Of a stretch of DNA of 64,000 nucleotides, positions 29,958-41,894 are shown piece after piece. The stretch is taken from positions 124,001-188,000 of the forward strand of contig JAAKBF010000214.1 in assembly GCA_012656075.1 (NCBI GenBank), read 5' to 3'. Numbering within the stretch: the first letter of the stretch is position 1; each line of letters starts with the position of its first letter. Source of the stretch: Phytophthora hibernalis (Eukaryota; Oomycota; Peronosporomycetes; Peronosporales; Peronosporaceae). The position numbers and the translations under genes were made by a program. The notes beneath the pieces were generated by a model, which worked only from the letters and a program-made list of their open reading frames with translations, was not told the DNA's origin and ran no database searches.

Positions 29958-31661
29958 AACAGGACAACGGGAAACCCCAAGCCCCGTTGCCTTCCTCGAT
30001 TACACCGGCTCCCAACATCTACCTCACGTTGTCGCTTGTGGATGCCTGCGCCTTTTCAGCATGATCGGTGCGGCGTTACCCGAATCAATGTGGTGCTCAA
30101 TGTCTAATGCCGTAGGCGGTGGGCAGTCACCCGTCTCCGCCGTCAAGTTCTGATAGGTACGCAGCAGCTTCAACACCAGCTGCTGGCTCTCCTCGTCCTG
30201 TTCACCAATCCGCACATCCGCTTCGTTCTCGAGCGGCGTCTCAGTATCACCCAATTCGTCTAACCAGGCCTTCACTCGTTTGTACTGCGACTTGTCGTCC
30301 AATTTCAGAACAGTCACGTCCTCATCCAAGGGTATCCATGTACCTAATTCTCGTTTCGAAGGCAGCTTCATTTCCTTTCAATTTGCGTTAATGGCGGGAA
30401 CCCAGGCCCGACCGTTCCGCACCCTAGTCACCGTAGCTGCTAACATTATTGCGCCTGTGCCCTGCGTGGGCAAGAAGAGTCCCTTCTCGCCGTCCTTCGC
30501 GGTCACCGCCACCTCCACTGGAGTGACGGTACTCCCTTCGAGCTGCATCATCTTCGCCATGCGCACTACCGCGACTTTCGCGCGCCTCGGTCCTTCGTAC
30601 GTGCGGAACGGAATAACGATCGAGCGACCGGCTTCTGCGTACCGGATCTCGTTGCGGTTGAAGTCCATGTTGGCGCGGTGGGCTTGCATAAAGTCCACGC
30701 CAAGCAGGAACTCATCCTTATAGCCCGACACGATGCACGCCTCCACTCATCAAAGACGCTCTTCATCTCAAATCGCCACACGCCGACCACGTCTAGGAGG
30801 AACCCGCCAATTCCTTCTACATAGTCCACCGGTGCCGCCTTCTCCAGTTTATCGTCATACCGCATCCACTCGACGCCCGCTACAATGAAGCGCGCGCCGC
30901 TGTCGAGTTTCACCAGCCGCTGGACGCCTGCCACCTCCATCGACGCGGTGGGCAGCCCGTCGTCAGCACCGACGTACTTCACCACGTCGTTGTCGTCTCT
31001 CTCAGCCGCCGCCGCCACTCGTTGATGCTTTACTAGGCTAACTCGTACCGCCCCCGTCGTCAGTCGCGGCTCCACGCCCTCTTCACGACGTTGCTGCTTC
31101 CGGTGTGCTGCCAGCTCGTCCAAAGCTACATCCGCAACACGTTTTCGCGCTTCACGGCGCTCCTCGGCATCGATCTGCGCGGCCGCCGCCTCTTCTTGCT
31201 CGGCGCGCTTTTTCTTGGCTTGCGCCCCCTTCACTTTTTGCCGTTTCAACTGTTTACGCGCCTTGCGGCGCGCCAGGCGTACTGCCGCCACCTCCAGACG
31301 CGCGTCTTCATCGCACGTCGCCACTGATTCTATGCCCGACGACTCGCCCGACGCTATGGTAGTTGCCGCCACGCCTTCTCCAGTCTCTGATCTCGCTGGT
31401 TCGGCCCACGACACCGCCTCGCCGCTGTCGCTCCCACCGACCAAGCCGACCTCTGGGAGTGCTGTCACCGACCCTTGGGCAGCTGCTTCGTCGCGAGGCT
31501 CGCCCCTCCATCGTCGTGAGCCCTTACTCGCGGGATCTCATTCCCCTCATTCACCAAGCCCTGGGAAACTGGGTGATCGTGCTGCCCGACTCCGTCTCCG
31601 CCATATTCTCCGCCACACCCGCTGCCATCTCAATTCGCAGGGCCTAGGGCAGCTTGAGTTT
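29958..31661 (-). mobile_element. G2 second copy: protease and start of RT
   Basis: Minus strand, in element order: basic linker and protease frame 30566-31468 (RLARRKARKQLKRQKVKG, KLDSGARFIVAG, GGFLLDVVGVWRF), protease end 30378-30746 (LLGVDFMQAHRANMDF), spacer 30024-30371 (LDIEHHIDSGN), and RT start (GVIEEGNGAWGFP) cut at 29957 by E4-derived sequence. At the upstream side gag is cut by the Copia LTR at 31661/31662. Part of this copy (from 30943) is duplicated inverted at 41178-41894. Confidence 0.8.
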
Positions 31662-31917
31662 TGTTGTAGTTAAGGTTAAGTACCAACTTTTGGTAAACAA
31701 ATCTGGTTTCTAATCTTAGTTAGAAACAGATGCCAATTGGTTAGAACTTGGTATTACTATAAGTATACTGGGCTTAAGAGATGCTATTGAGTGGCAACCA
31801 AGGCCCACAAATGGAAAAGAGAACCCAACCGAATGAAGAGCTGGGGACGGCACTCACTTCTGAATTTGCCTCTCAGTCTGACGGTTATTCATACATACAA
31901 CTTCGGCCAAGACAACA
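31662..31917 (+). repeat. Copia LTR (256 bp)
   Basis: TGTTGTAGTTAAGG ... AAGACAACA with matching TGTTGT/ACAACA ends. It is followed by a 18-base leader and the Copia gag ATG at 31936. Inverted counterpart at 40922-41177 and a diverged one at 15475. Confidence 0.85.
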
Positions 31918-31935
31918 ATATTTCAGATACTTCGG

Positions 31936-32938
31936 ATGAGTGTCTTGACCAAGCAAGAGAAGCCGTTCCACGTCGGCCTTGAAAAGTTCTCAGACCGACA
32001 AATTGAGTATGCTACTTGGCAAGACAAGCTGCTCACGCACGTGGCCCAGTTGGACTTGGACGTCGAGAATCGGCTTCTCGAAACCGGTCAACCGGAGCCG
32101 AAGGTTGGCACGCGTGACTTCCTGGAGTCTATGCCGCCACATCTGACGGATGTAGACGTGAAGGTAGCTCCTCCTGATGAGCAATTGGGATTGCGCAAGG
32201 AGATCATGGTATGGCGCAAGGCGGATGCAGCAATGCGTCACGTCCTCAATTCGACCCTCCCGAACTCAATCCTGTCGTCCTTGCCAGACTATGTGAGGGA
32301 CCTGAAGATGTGCGTCATTTGGCAACATCTTGAGCGCAAGTTTGCACTCGGTGATGCTGGAGGATTGGTGTCCCTGACGAACCGTTGGAATCGGATTCTC
32401 AACTCGAATTGAAAGGCACCATGACTCTGTTCTCGCTGCTGAACCAAGCGCGAAACGAAATGAATCGGAAGTCCAAGAAGCTGCTCGGAAAGGAGATGAT
32501 GACGGAGACGATGATGTGCGTGCAAGTTTTGGCGCAGCTTCCAAGTGAAATCTGGGCGTCGTCAATTGAGCTTTCGGAGGAAGCGTTCAGCGCTGAAAGA
32601 GTGGAGATCGCGTTGAACAAGCTCTTCGGTGACATATCCAAGAAGATGATCACCGGATCTGGTGATGCGACGTCGGTGACGCGTATCAACAACGTCAAAA
32701 GTGACCGTGCGGCGCGCGGTTACGTCTCTAAGAAGCGCAAGCAAGACGGGAGCAGCGGCGTTCAGGACCAAGGGTGGTTCTACTACTTCAAGAAAGGGCA
32801 CCAGAAGGTTCAGTGCGAGCGCATGAAGGTTGACCGCGACCCAAACCGTGACGGTGGGCCGCTCTTCCGTACGAACATGGATGCCCAACCATCCAAGCGA
32901 GCGCCTAGCAACACCAAGAAAATTGCTACGGTGTAGCG
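31936..32938 (+). pseudogene. Copia Gag, arm 1 copy
   Basis: ATG 31936 (MSVLTKQEKPFHVGLEKFS). Gag of UBN2 type with WQDKLLTHVAQLDLDVENRL, MRHVLNSTLPNSILSSLPD, WQHLERKFALGD. A one-base loss near 32411 ends the first frame; the second (32385 on) carries the rest (MFSLLNQARNEMN-like helix, VLAQLPSEIWASS) to a knuckle-like remnant WFYYFKKGHQKVQC, where two of the expected Cys of CX2CX4HX4C are missing. TAG at about 32935 ends it. Confidence 0.8.
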
Positions 32939-32984
32939 CGCTACCAAGAAACAAAGGACGCGTGAACCGCCAACGGATGTCGAG

Positions 32985-33656
32985 ATGGAGGAGGAATTCA
33001 GCCTTTCAGGTTCGGAGAAAGAGGAGTCGGAAGATGGCGACGGAGGCTGTTTGAAGAGCTTCGGTGAAATCGACACCTCGGTACGTAAACGATATGGCAC
33101 ATATTTGAGTTGGTTACGTCGACTAACAGTTACGGATGATCTGTGGATTGTTGATACAGGAGCTGGATTTGGAATAAGCCCAGACAAAGGCTGGTTCAAA
33201 TCGCTACACAAAGGTTCGCGTCATAGGTTTGAGTACGGTAACGGTAGCACATCAGAAACCTCTCTAACTGGCTCAATACAAATGCATATTGCAAGTCTTT
33301 TCAATAAGTATATCGGTCTAAAGATTAAGAACATTGCGTTTGACAAGGAATGTGGGAGTAACTTAATTAGTGCTTGTCACCTCGCTAAGCAAGGGTATAA
33401 TCACATTCAATCTCAGGATGGGGAGTTTCTGTATGTCTTCAATAAGAAAGGACAGCTTTTATTTGCTGCTGTGCAAAAGGGGGCGGTGTATTATCTGCCC
33501 TCTTCCAGGCAGATTAAGGTGCAAACCGTAAGCAAGAGCTTTACAAAAACACAGAAAATTGCTTTGATGCAAAACTGCCATCTTAGACTAGGCCACGTTC
33601 AAAGGGCCAGACTATTAACAATATTCTCTCATAAGTTAGTTGAAGGAATTCCTCAG
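32985..33656 (+). pseudogene. Copia protease and pre-integrase region, truncated
   Basis: Acidic linker (EEEFSLSGSEKEESEDGD), then the protease motif IVDTGAGFGISPDKGWF, HIASLFNKYIGLKIKNIAF and CGSNLISACHLAKQGY, then the pre-integrase HHCC lead NCHLRLGHVQRARLL. It is cut at 33656/33657 by the LTR of E8; CTCAG at 33652-33656 is the likely left target base set. Confidence 0.8.
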
Positions 33657-34746
33657 TGTGGTGTAGTAATTTCGAGTTTCGGCACACACCTCAACTAGGA
33701 CCATCCTGACCTAGGAGTGGTGGATCCTTAGGATTGATGATGTACGGTAGTGACTCGGCTATGCCCACAAAAGCGCGGTCTTAGGACCAGAAGATTACGG
33801 TAAAAGGAGTCCGAGCTGAGTCTAAGGAGCAGAGATCAATAGTACGAACCAGTGGAACCTTAGGAACCAAAGTTCCCGGTACCGACTCAGCGGATCTTCC
33901 GGATACGGTTGTCCGGATAATAACCGAGCCCAACAGTCGGCACCAGGCTGGAGGGGCGGCGCAGATGCCGGAGAGACGCGGAACTCGGCTGAAGGGTTGA
34001 CGGAGATCCATAACGACCACCGCATACTAGAAGATCATATGGGAACGCGCCAACGGACAGAGGCCGAGCTCAAAGGGCATCTACTGGATTTCAGAGCCAG
34101 CGAACTCGGCTGAGGAGTCGGACGAGGTTGAAACGACTCCATTTCATTTGATATTTGTATAGGATATGTAGCAAACCAAGAAAAGGACCTTTCAGGTCCT
34201 CAGAAGATAACAGAACCAACAGAGCAGAATTTTCTAAGTCCATGACAAGTGTAAACCTCTCCGATAAGTCCCTGCACGGGCTGGATTATGCCTTCCGTTG
34301 ACACCCGAGAGGCATAGCTTGTAGGGTGTTGACTTGTAGCGCCAAGAGAATAGGTCGGCTCGGGGTAGGGTGTGCCTCGCTACGCGCGAAGAAGAAATCT
34401 TGCCGAACTCGGCGAGTCGGTACGTCGGATAGCCCGGGTGCCGTAACACTTTCAGTCGAGAAGCTTTTGCCTCGGCGACCCGTAAAATCGCTCGCGCGCT
34501 GTTGTCCACCCATTGGTGGAGGACACGGGATTAAGAACTGTGGTCAGCAGAACTCGGCTGACCCTGCAAGATTGGCTGGCTTGGTCGCCTGACATTCAAC
34601 GAGAGTGAGACACTACCTGACCCGGAAGGGCCGAATCGCTTGGGGATAACTCAGCGAGGCCAACAATGCCGACCTAACTCGGCGATTGTTGTGATTGCAA
34701 GATCGAATTCCACGTCTGATGAAATTGTGTGTTTTGCAACACCACA
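33657..34746 (+). repeat. E8 5' LTR (1090 bp)
   Basis: TGTGGTGTAG at 33657 and CAACACCACA at 34746, so the ends are inverted TGTGGTG/CACCACA. A diverged relative without its left part lies at 54090-54804. The word AACTCGGC recurs several times inside and into gag. The LTR starts within Copia coding sequence. Confidence 0.85.
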
Positions 34747-34748
34747 AC

Positions 34749-34766
34749 TGGTGTCGCCAGGAGTGC
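34749..34766 (+). other. E8 tRNA primer-binding site
   Basis: TGGTGTCGCCAGGAGTGC two bases after the LTR end. It implies a primer tRNA ending GCACTCCTGGCGACACCA, different from the one predicted for E4 and E5 although the two LTRs share their first seven bases. Confidence 0.75.
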
Positions 34767-34825
34767 GCTCGTTTTCGTAGGTACCAGAAAACCAAGTTTC
34801 AAGCAAACGAAGGGAAGTGGAGAAA

Positions 34826-36405
34826 ATGGTCAAGGGAGCGAATGGGCCGAGTAACTACAGCCCGGCGACAGCCAAGGATCCCCTCGTGGGAGTAACTCAG
34901 CGGATTCGGTGGAGTCAGCGAACTCGGCTGCCGCAGCAGCCATGGATGCGATGGAGAGTGTCGATCGAAAGATCCAGTTCGGGGAGGACGCCCAGGACCA
35001 AGGAAGCGAAGAAGAGATGGAAGAGAAAGTCGAGTCTGAGGAATTCAACCCAGATGAACTCGGCGGGTTGGAGGAGTTGACCCTGCAAGTGGGGGCGTGA
35101 GTCAACCGCGGTCAGTGGAACGAAACCTGGAAGCAGAACTCGAAGCAGAAGCGGATGATGAAGTTCAAGATGTCGTGCCTGGGGACCGTCCGCCCCGGAT
35201 TCTGAAGGCATACTTTCACGCCGACACACCAAGTGCGACCAAGCTCCTAGGCCAAATTGGAGAAGCTATGAAGGTCCGAAGCGATTAGGTCGGTTGTTTT
35301 CACCGGAAACTGAGCGGCAAGCGGAGTGGGTTGAGCTGGGGCCAGAACTCGCTGACGAAGTGAAATGCATAAGCGTTGAGAGATACCGCCAAGCTATTGA
35401 AAGCGATGGGGGTATCGATGCGACAGTCTTCCAGGCGACCCCGTGCTGAAGAAATGGTCGCTACCTCATGCAGCAACTGAGCTGTTCTATTGGAAACGGC
35501 AGCTGAGGCTTCGGTTCTGGTTGTCACTCGAGTCAAACGCCAAGCGTCCGGAGCCGTATGCTCCAGCCAAAGTGGTGACCGTACAAGAAAACCCGAGCAA
35601 AATACCAGTGCCGAAGACCCCGGAGACCAAACGAGCAACCCAGCGGAAAACCGCCGAGACTCCTTACTTTAAGGACTCGGTTATGCAGTCTCCGAAAGCA
35701 CGAAAAGCCCCAGACGAGTATTATGGGGGAAGTCGCCGAGCTGGTAGGTCAAGGGGAATCAGCAGTGACGAGGACATGAATGAAGATGATTCGGAAGAGT
35801 CCATCAAACGAACTATCAAGGGTCTAAGCTGCGATCGAATGACTAGTGGCAGCTCACAGTTCCTAGAAGTGCGATCTCACGCCTCGCTGGACAAGATAGC
35901 CGAGTTCGAAGGGAAGTGATACCGAGCGGATGAATCACTCCAGTGGCTCAAACGCTTCATCTACGAAATGAAAGGAACGCGAACGCAACCTGATGCGTGG
36001 TGCGAGCCATTCTACCTGTGCTTGGGTAGAGCGGCGAAAAGTTGGTATCGCCAACTACCTAAGAAGGCCCAGCTAAGATGGAATCTGCTGAGCGACGCCT
36101 TCTTGATCTACTACTGCTCGCAGTTTGATCAGTCGGCTCGAACGCGTTACTATTCAGCCAAACGAAAGAGTAACGAACCCATCTGCGATTTTCTCATCCG
36201 ACTGAATGGGTATGCCAGAACGGCCAAGATCCAGTACGAAGCCGGAGGTGCTGAAGCAGCTGACCACGTCGAACATTTCCTACTGAATTGTGGAGACGAC
36301 GAGGTGATGGATCTACTCTACCCTCTCCAGATGACGGACATGAAGAAAGTTGAGAAGATCATCAACCAACGCATTCTGGGGGAGAAGCGTAAGAATCAAA
36401 TGTAG
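34826..36405 (+). pseudogene. E8 Gag, multiply frameshifted
   Basis: Possible start MVKGANGPSNYS at 34826, shift, acidic stretch (GEDAQDQGSEEEMEEKVES), stop at 35098, then RPPRILKAYFHADTPSATKL and a segment resembling the E4/E5 capsid lead (LFSPETERQAEWVELG). Later 35443-35919 is a charged linker and 35968-36405 the capsid C-part (LCLGRAAKSWYRQLPKKAQ, YYCSQFDQSARTRYYSAKR, ICDFLIRLNGYART, HVEHFLLNCGD). At least four frame breaks. No protease or RT follows; the element is cut near 36.4 kb. Confidence 0.75.
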
Positions 36406-38335
36406 AATGTCAAGAAGAGAATGGGAGCGCGGAGCGTGTCATCAGACATTAATGAGGCAAGTAAGGAGTTCACTTCTAACAGCGGCTATGCCAGCACACT
36501 GGTGGCCAGAGGCTATAAAATACGCCGTTGTGCGCCCGTACGCGTCCTGGTTGAAGTAGCTGTCCACACACGCGGGCGGCGCAGCACTGGAGCATACGAC
36601 CTGCCCAACGAACCGGGAAAGACAACAGGCTCGTTACATGGTGGTCATACAGGGCATTTCCAACGAGCGCGCACGACAAGAGCATGCCGAAGACGTCCAA
36701 GAAGGTGCCCAGTTTAGTGGCTAGCGGCAAGATCGAGCGTTCAAAAACGACACGAACAGGGCTGAGGAACTCTACGCCCCGCAAAGGCGATGAGAATGCC
36801 AATGCGAAGGTGGCTAGTGAGCCAGAGAGCGAGGCGGACGGTAGCGGTGACGAAGATGAGGAACCGCGGCACCGTGAGGCGTCCAAGGTGCCCGACGGCT
36901 CCAAGCAAGCCGAAGAGTGAGCGGTAAACGCGCCACCGCAACATCCAGTGCCCACGGGTGTTAGCCAGACGCAATCAAGCAAACCGGCGCAGGCAGTGAC
37001 GGAGGAGGTCGCGCGAGACGACGGCGGCGAAACAGAGGAAGATCCATCTCCAGCGACGGCGGCGGTGGCACTCACGGCGGTCACTCAGGCCTGCCAGCAG
37101 TTGAGTGGCAGACGACGACGACAACGGCAAGGGGCAGTGGCGCGGAGCGACCCAGCGACGAGACCCGCGACGAACCCCGTGACAAACCCACGGCGGGAAG
37201 GGTGCTGCCTCACCTCGCCAGGTTAGATGGCGAGATCGAGCATGTGGCACTCTTTACCAACCCACAGGGGTCTACAATGCATTTTCGCGTACCTGGGACC
37301 CTCCACCTAGTCATCTGTGGAACGCAAGTACTGGCACGAGCCGAAAAGACCAGGGACGAAGAGGACTACGACCACCGCTGCAGCCGCGAGCTAACCGAAG
37401 CACGCGGCGACTCGGGCAAAAGCCAAGCGGGAACCAGCTGCAGCAGTGGGCGAGGACGCAGGCGCAGAAGGCACGAGAAGAGGCTGAAGGCCACCGTAAA
37501 ACAGGCAACCGGTGAAGGCAGGAGTGACTCGGCTGATGAAGTCGTTTCCCAGACGTGTGCTGTCCAGATGGCCTACTTCACTTGTGGCCAGGCAGGACAC
37601 TTCTCGACGGCATGCCCGAACGGACCTAGGTGTTACATCTGCGGTAAGAACGGCCACTTGGCGAGGGACTACCCCGACGCGGAAGCCAAGGCCCGTAATG
37701 ATGAGTATCTACGGCAGCGAGGCGTGACGGTGAAGTCGGCGGAAAACTCGCAGCGGGCGTAGTCGAGGGGGCACGACGTCCGGTGCGGGAAAGCAATCCC
37801 CAAAGAGGAAAGGTGGCGACGACGACAGTCGGCAGTGCTGACGGTGAGCGGACGCGGCAACCAGAGGACAGCGAGGGAATCTGGGGCCACGAGCGGTAGC
37901 CCGGCAGCAGGACGGACGAGACGAGGAGAGGAGCGAGAGAGAGGCGAGGGCAAGAACAAGGCGAGTGCAGTGACGCGGAACGTGGACGGGAGAGACTGCG
38001 ACCGGATGCTCGCAGACATGGCAGCGGCACGCACACTGAGGCATGTGGCTGCAGCAACTGGCGAACTTGCGAGTGCGATCAAGATGCAGATGGTGACGGA
38101 GGCAGGGAAGGAGACGCGGATCGTGCCGCGAGATACGTAGCGACCGTGCGACCGGCGATGGCGTGAGTACGCTACATGCACGCGCGTGGAGAAGGCGAGG
38201 AGACGCGGAACGATGGCCGGGTAGCATGACGCAGGAGCGGTACAGAGATCGGCAAGTGGAGAAGGCGAGGTCGTACGCGGCGACAAGGACGGTGAAGGCG
38301 TCGGAGCCGGGCAGCTATGATGGCATACCCATTTT
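36406..38335 (+). mobile_element. G2-like gag fragment, plus strand
   Basis: A TATAAAA box (about 36512-36518), then gag ATG 36684 (MPKTSKKVPSLVASGK) with an acidic Lys-rich N-terminus. The capsid core seen in the 8.3-9.7 kb copy is missing. The frame resumes before FTNPQG (about 37255) and a WDPPPSHLWN-like block in another frame, then nucleocapsid and a basic tail (37.8-38.3 kb). A relative of G2, heavily degraded, 3' part absent. Confidence 0.65.
37202..37762 (+). pseudogene. G2-like nucleocapsid with degenerate zinc knuckles
   Basis: Basic segment followed by two knuckle-like units: YFTCGQAGHFSTAC (first Cys replaced by Tyr) and CYICGKNGHLARDY (last Cys replaced by Tyr), then DAEAKARNDEYLRQRG, the same tail as CTNPDAKARNDAYLASR in the 7.7-8.3 kb copy. 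Both units lack one zinc ligand, so binding is doubtful. Confidence 0.75.
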
Positions 38336-38636
38336 GACCCATTTTAACCCATTTAATTGACACTCATGTCACCTGTAGCTGTACTCATCAAAAAGTGGCT
38401 TATACGTTTTACGTAGTGATCTCTTATCAATGCAGTCCTAGAAACGTGTTGACTTATTCGCATAACTTTAATCGGGGCTGCAAAACGTAGCTCTTGTCTG
38501 ACGGTCTTATTGTACCTAAACTTATCTTATGATGGGCAACTCTTACAAATCAAATGAAAGTGTTAAGTCAGTTTATTAACACGATTTGGAGTGCCACGTT
38601 ATCGACGTCGTCTACGAGGAGGAGGGGTTGTGAGAC
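38336..38636. other. Unassigned AT-rich spacer
   Basis: About 300 bp with no gene. It starts with a short three-fold ACCCATTTT repeat at 38326-38354 and is AT-rich to about 38.6 kb, where Copia sequence begins on the other strand. Junction of the G2-like gag and the inverted Copia piece. Confidence 0.4.
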
Positions 38637-39180
38637 TTAGCTAGCCTGCGCATTTCCTTTGCAGTTGTTGGCTTCAAGGTTTCTCACCCCCATAAGCTCT
38701 CGTAGCTTGCAGAATTGTACTTGGGGCAGTTTTATTAGCTTACGGACTTTGCCATTATGACGTTGCCTAAATCCAAGGGGTGGAACCATATATATTTCCT
38801 CTAATAGTTCCCCATTTAGAAACGCAGGTGACACATCCATTTGGTGGATGTGGAAATCCTCTATTGCCGCAATTGCGAGCACTAATCTCAATGACTCATA
38901 TCGGCCTACCGGTGAGAATATCTCACCGTAGTCAACACCAAATCGCTGTGTATTTCCCATTACCACTAGTTGCGCTTTAAATCGCTCTACAGACCCATCT
39001 GCATGATATTTTCCATCTAAAACCCAGTGACAGCCTAATGCCTTGCGTCATTTGGGTAGATCAACCATTTTCCATATCTTATTTTCTAAGAGAGCCTGAT
39101 ACTCAACTTCTAATGCATCGAGCCATCATTCCCGGTATGGCCCTGCTAATGCCGCTTTTAGTGATGTTGGAATTGGGATA
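38637..39180 (-). pseudogene. Copia reverse transcriptase N-terminal part
   Basis: Minus strand: LDALEVEYQALLENKIWKMV, ALGCHWVLDGKYHADGS, ERFKAQLVVMGNTQRFGVDY, EIFSPVGRYESLRLVLAIAA, HQMDVSPAFLNGELLEEIYM. The last holds the first catalytic Asp region of Copia-type RVT_2. A TGA replaces the Trp before LDALE. It is truncated before the YxDD box at 38.64 kb. Confidence 0.85.
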
Positions 39181-39309
39181 CGAGTCCTGCTAACTGTGAC
39201 CCTAAACTTGGGTTTATTGTTACTTCATATCCACTTAGACTTGGGCTTCGTCGCCTCTTACACAATGCACGTGGCTTATCGTGCCTGTCTATTATCATTT
39301 CTGTTGATG

Positions 39310-39668
39310 TTACGACCTGAGAAGACGACTCGTCACTATGACTATCATCCGACTTATCATCCTCGTCACGCTGATTGACATCAGCTCCCACATCTCCCAC
39401 GACCCCACACTTGGAGTTGGCGGGTCTTTAGACGGGCTATCTTTGCCACTTATGCACGCTCTAATATCTTCCTTTTCTTTAGAGGTTACCGCATGGTTCC
39501 TGTTTGGGAACGACCTGGCTATCACAGCCGACTGATCAACTGTATCAAACTTAACACTTCGAGCTACCAATAACACATTGTTGACAGTATCTAACAATCT
39601 GTAGCCCTTATAATCGTTTGCAAGACCGAGGAACTTGCACTCCAAACCTCTTAAGCTCAATTTCTTAT
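39310..39668 (-). pseudogene. Copia integrase C-terminal region, after internal deletion
   Basis: Minus frame with CKFLGLANDYKGYRLLDTVN and VARSVKFDT, the block that ends Copia integrase. It follows the protease start (IVDTGTGF) at 39669, so protease end, pre-integrase and integrase core have been deleted between the two in this copy, while arm 1 continues into them. Confidence 0.8.
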
Positions 39669-40012
39669 AAATCCAGTTCCTGTATCAACAATCCACAGAT
39701 CATCCGTAACTGTTAGTCGACGTAACCAACTCAAATTTGTACCATATCGTTTACGTACCGAGGTGTCGATTTCACCAAAGCTCTTCAAACAGCCTCCGTC
39801 GCCATCTTCCGACTCCTCTTTCTCCGAACCTGAAAGGCTGAATTCCTCCTCCATCTCGACATCCGTTGGCGGTTTACGCGTCCTTTGTTTCTTGGTAGCG
39901 CGCTGCACCGTAGCAATTTTCTTGGTGTTGCTAGGCGCTCGCTTGGATGGTTGGGCATCCATGCTCGAACGGAAGAGCGGCCCACCGTCACGGTTTGGAT
40001 CGCGGTCGGCCT

Positions 40013-40903
40013 TCATGCGCTCGCACTGAACCTTCTGGTGCCCTTTCTTGAAGTAGTAGAACCACCCTTGGTCCTGAACGCCGCTGCTCCGTCTTGCTTG
40101 CGCTTCTTAGAGACGTAACCGCGCGCCGCACGGTCACTTTTGACGTTGTTGATACGCGTCACCGACGTCGCATCACCAGATCCGGTGATCATCTTCTTGG
40201 ATATGTCACCGAAGAGCTTGTTCAACGCGATCTCCACTCTTTCAGCGCTGAACGCTTCCTCCGAAAGCTCAATTGACGACGCCCAGATTTCACTTGGAAG
40301 CTGCGCCAAAACTTGCACGCACATCATCGTCTCCGTCATCATCTCCTTTCCGAGCAGCTTCTTGGACTTCCGATTCATTTCGTTTCGCGCTTGGTTCAGC
40401 AGCGAGAACAGAGTCATGGTGCCTTTCCAATTCGAGTTGAGAATCCGATTCCAACGGTTCGTCAGGGACACCAATCCTCCAGCATCACCGAGTGCAAACT
40501 TGCGCTCAAGATGTTGCCAAATGACGCACATCTTCAGGTCCCTCACATAGTCTGGCAAGGACGACAGGATTGAGTTCGGGAGGGTCGAATTGAGGACGTG
40601 ACGCATTGCTGCATCCGCCTTGCGCCATACCATGATCTCCTTGCGCAATCCCAATTGCTCATCAGGAGGAGCTACCTTCACGTCTACATCCGTCAGATGT
40701 GGCGGCATAGACTCCAGGAAGTCACGCGTGCCAACCTTCGGCTCCGGTTGACCGGTTTCGAGAAGCCGATTCTCGACGTCCAAGTCCAACTGGGCCACGT
40801 GCGTGAGCAGCTTGTCTTGCCAAGTAGCATACTCAATTTGTCGGTCTGAGAACTTTTCAAGGCCGACGTGGAACGGCTTCTCTTGCTTGGTCAAGACACT
40901 CAT
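40013..40903 (-). pseudogene. Copia Gag, arm 2 copy
   Basis: Open for 296 residues from ATG 40903: the same Gag as at 31936 but uninterrupted through WKGTMTLFSLLNQARNEMNR and VLAQLPSEIWASSIELSEEA, ALNKLFGDISKKM. A one-base loss near 40089 then turns the knuckle region into a wrong frame. Otherwise near-identical to arm 1. Confidence 0.85.
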
Positions 40904-40921
40904 CCGAAGTATCTGAAATAT

Positions 40922-41177
40922 TGTTGTCTTGGCCGAAGTTGTATGTATGAATAACCGTCAGACTGAGAGGCAAATTCAGAAGTGAGTGCCGTCCCCAGCT
41001 CTTCATTCGGTTGGGTTCTCTTTTCCATTTGTGGGCCTTGGTTGCCACTCAATAGCATCTCTTAAGCCCAGTATACTTATAGTAATACCAAGTTCTAACC
41101 AATTGGCATCTGTTTCTAACTAAGATTAGAAACCAGATTTGTTTACCAAAAGTTGGTACTTAACCTTAACTACAACA
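40922..41177 (-). repeat. Copia LTR, inverted copy
   Basis: Minus orientation TGTTGTAG ... ACAACA, same length (256 bp) as 31662-31917 and inserted at the same G2 position, which shows it was duplicated together with its surroundings and not inserted separately. Confidence 0.85.
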
Positions 41178-41894
41178 AAACTCAAGCTGCCCTAGGCCCT
41201 GCGAATTGAGATGGCAGCGGGTGTGGCGGAGAATATGGCGGAGACGGAGTCGGGCAGCACGATCACCCAGTTTCCCAGGGCTTGGTGAATGAGGGGAATG
41301 AGATCCCGCGAGTAAGGGCTCACGACGATGGAGGGCGAGCCTCGCGACGAAGCAGCTGCCCAAGGGTCGGTGACAGCACTCCCAGAGGTCGGCTTGGTCG
41401 GTGGGAGCGACAGCGGCGAGGCGGTGTCGTGGGCCGAACCAGCGAGATCAGAGACTGGAGAAGGCGTGGCGGCAACTACCATAGCGTCGGGCGAGTCGTC
41501 GGGCATAGAATCAGTGGCGACGTGCGATGAAGACGCGCGTCTGGAGGTGGCGGCAGTACGCCTGGCGCGCCGCAAGGCGCGTAAACAGTTGAAACGGCAA
41601 AAGTGAAGGGGGCGCAAGCCAAGAAAAAGCGCGCCGAGCAAGAAGAGGCGGCGGCCGCGCAGATCGATGCCGAGGAGCGCCGTGAAGCGCGAAAACGTGT
41701 TGCGGATGTAGCTTTGGACGAGCTGGCAGCACACCGGAAGCAGCAACGTCATGAAGAGGGCGTGGAGCCGCGACTGACGACGGGGCGGTACGAGTTAGCC
41801 TAGTAAAGCATCAACGAGTGGCGGCGGCGGCTGAGAGAGACGACAACGACGTGGTGAAGTACGTCGGTGCTGACGACGGGCTGCCCACCGCGTC
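41178..41894 (+). pseudogene. G2 protease-linker, inverted copy
   Basis: Plus-strand frames 41328-41606 and 41603-41803 repeat the linker of the 30.9-31.6 kb copy (ALPEVGLVGGSDSGEAVSWA, AQAKKKRAEQEEAAAAQID, ADVALDELAAHRKQQRHEEG), then VVKYVGADDGLPTAS just before the protease Asp, where the duplication stops and G3 sequence begins. Confidence 0.85.

Larger units (their letters stand above)
30943..33170 (+). repeat. Arm 1 of a 2.2-kb inverted duplication
   Basis: Reverse complement of 39669-41894 with only scattered differences. The arm spans G2 protease region, Copia LTR, Copia gag and the first bases of Copia protease, including the same G2/Copia insertion junction. Differences include a lost G at about 32411 (stop after ILNSN) and TAG at about 32935, where arm 2 has CAG. 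Confidence 0.9.
39669..41894 (-). repeat. Arm 2 of the 2.2-kb inverted duplication
   Basis: Reverse complement of 30943-33170. Contains Copia protease start, gag (40903 to about 40013), LTR (40922-41177) and G2 protease-linker sequence (41178-41894). It keeps the gag base that arm 1 lost, but has lost a G near 40089 that arm 1 keeps. 6.5 kb of other elements separates the arms. Confidence 0.9.

Noticed and set aside
31662..41177. Two LTRs of a single Copia element
   Set aside because: They are in opposite orientation and each is embedded in the same G2 context, so they are arms of an inverted duplication.
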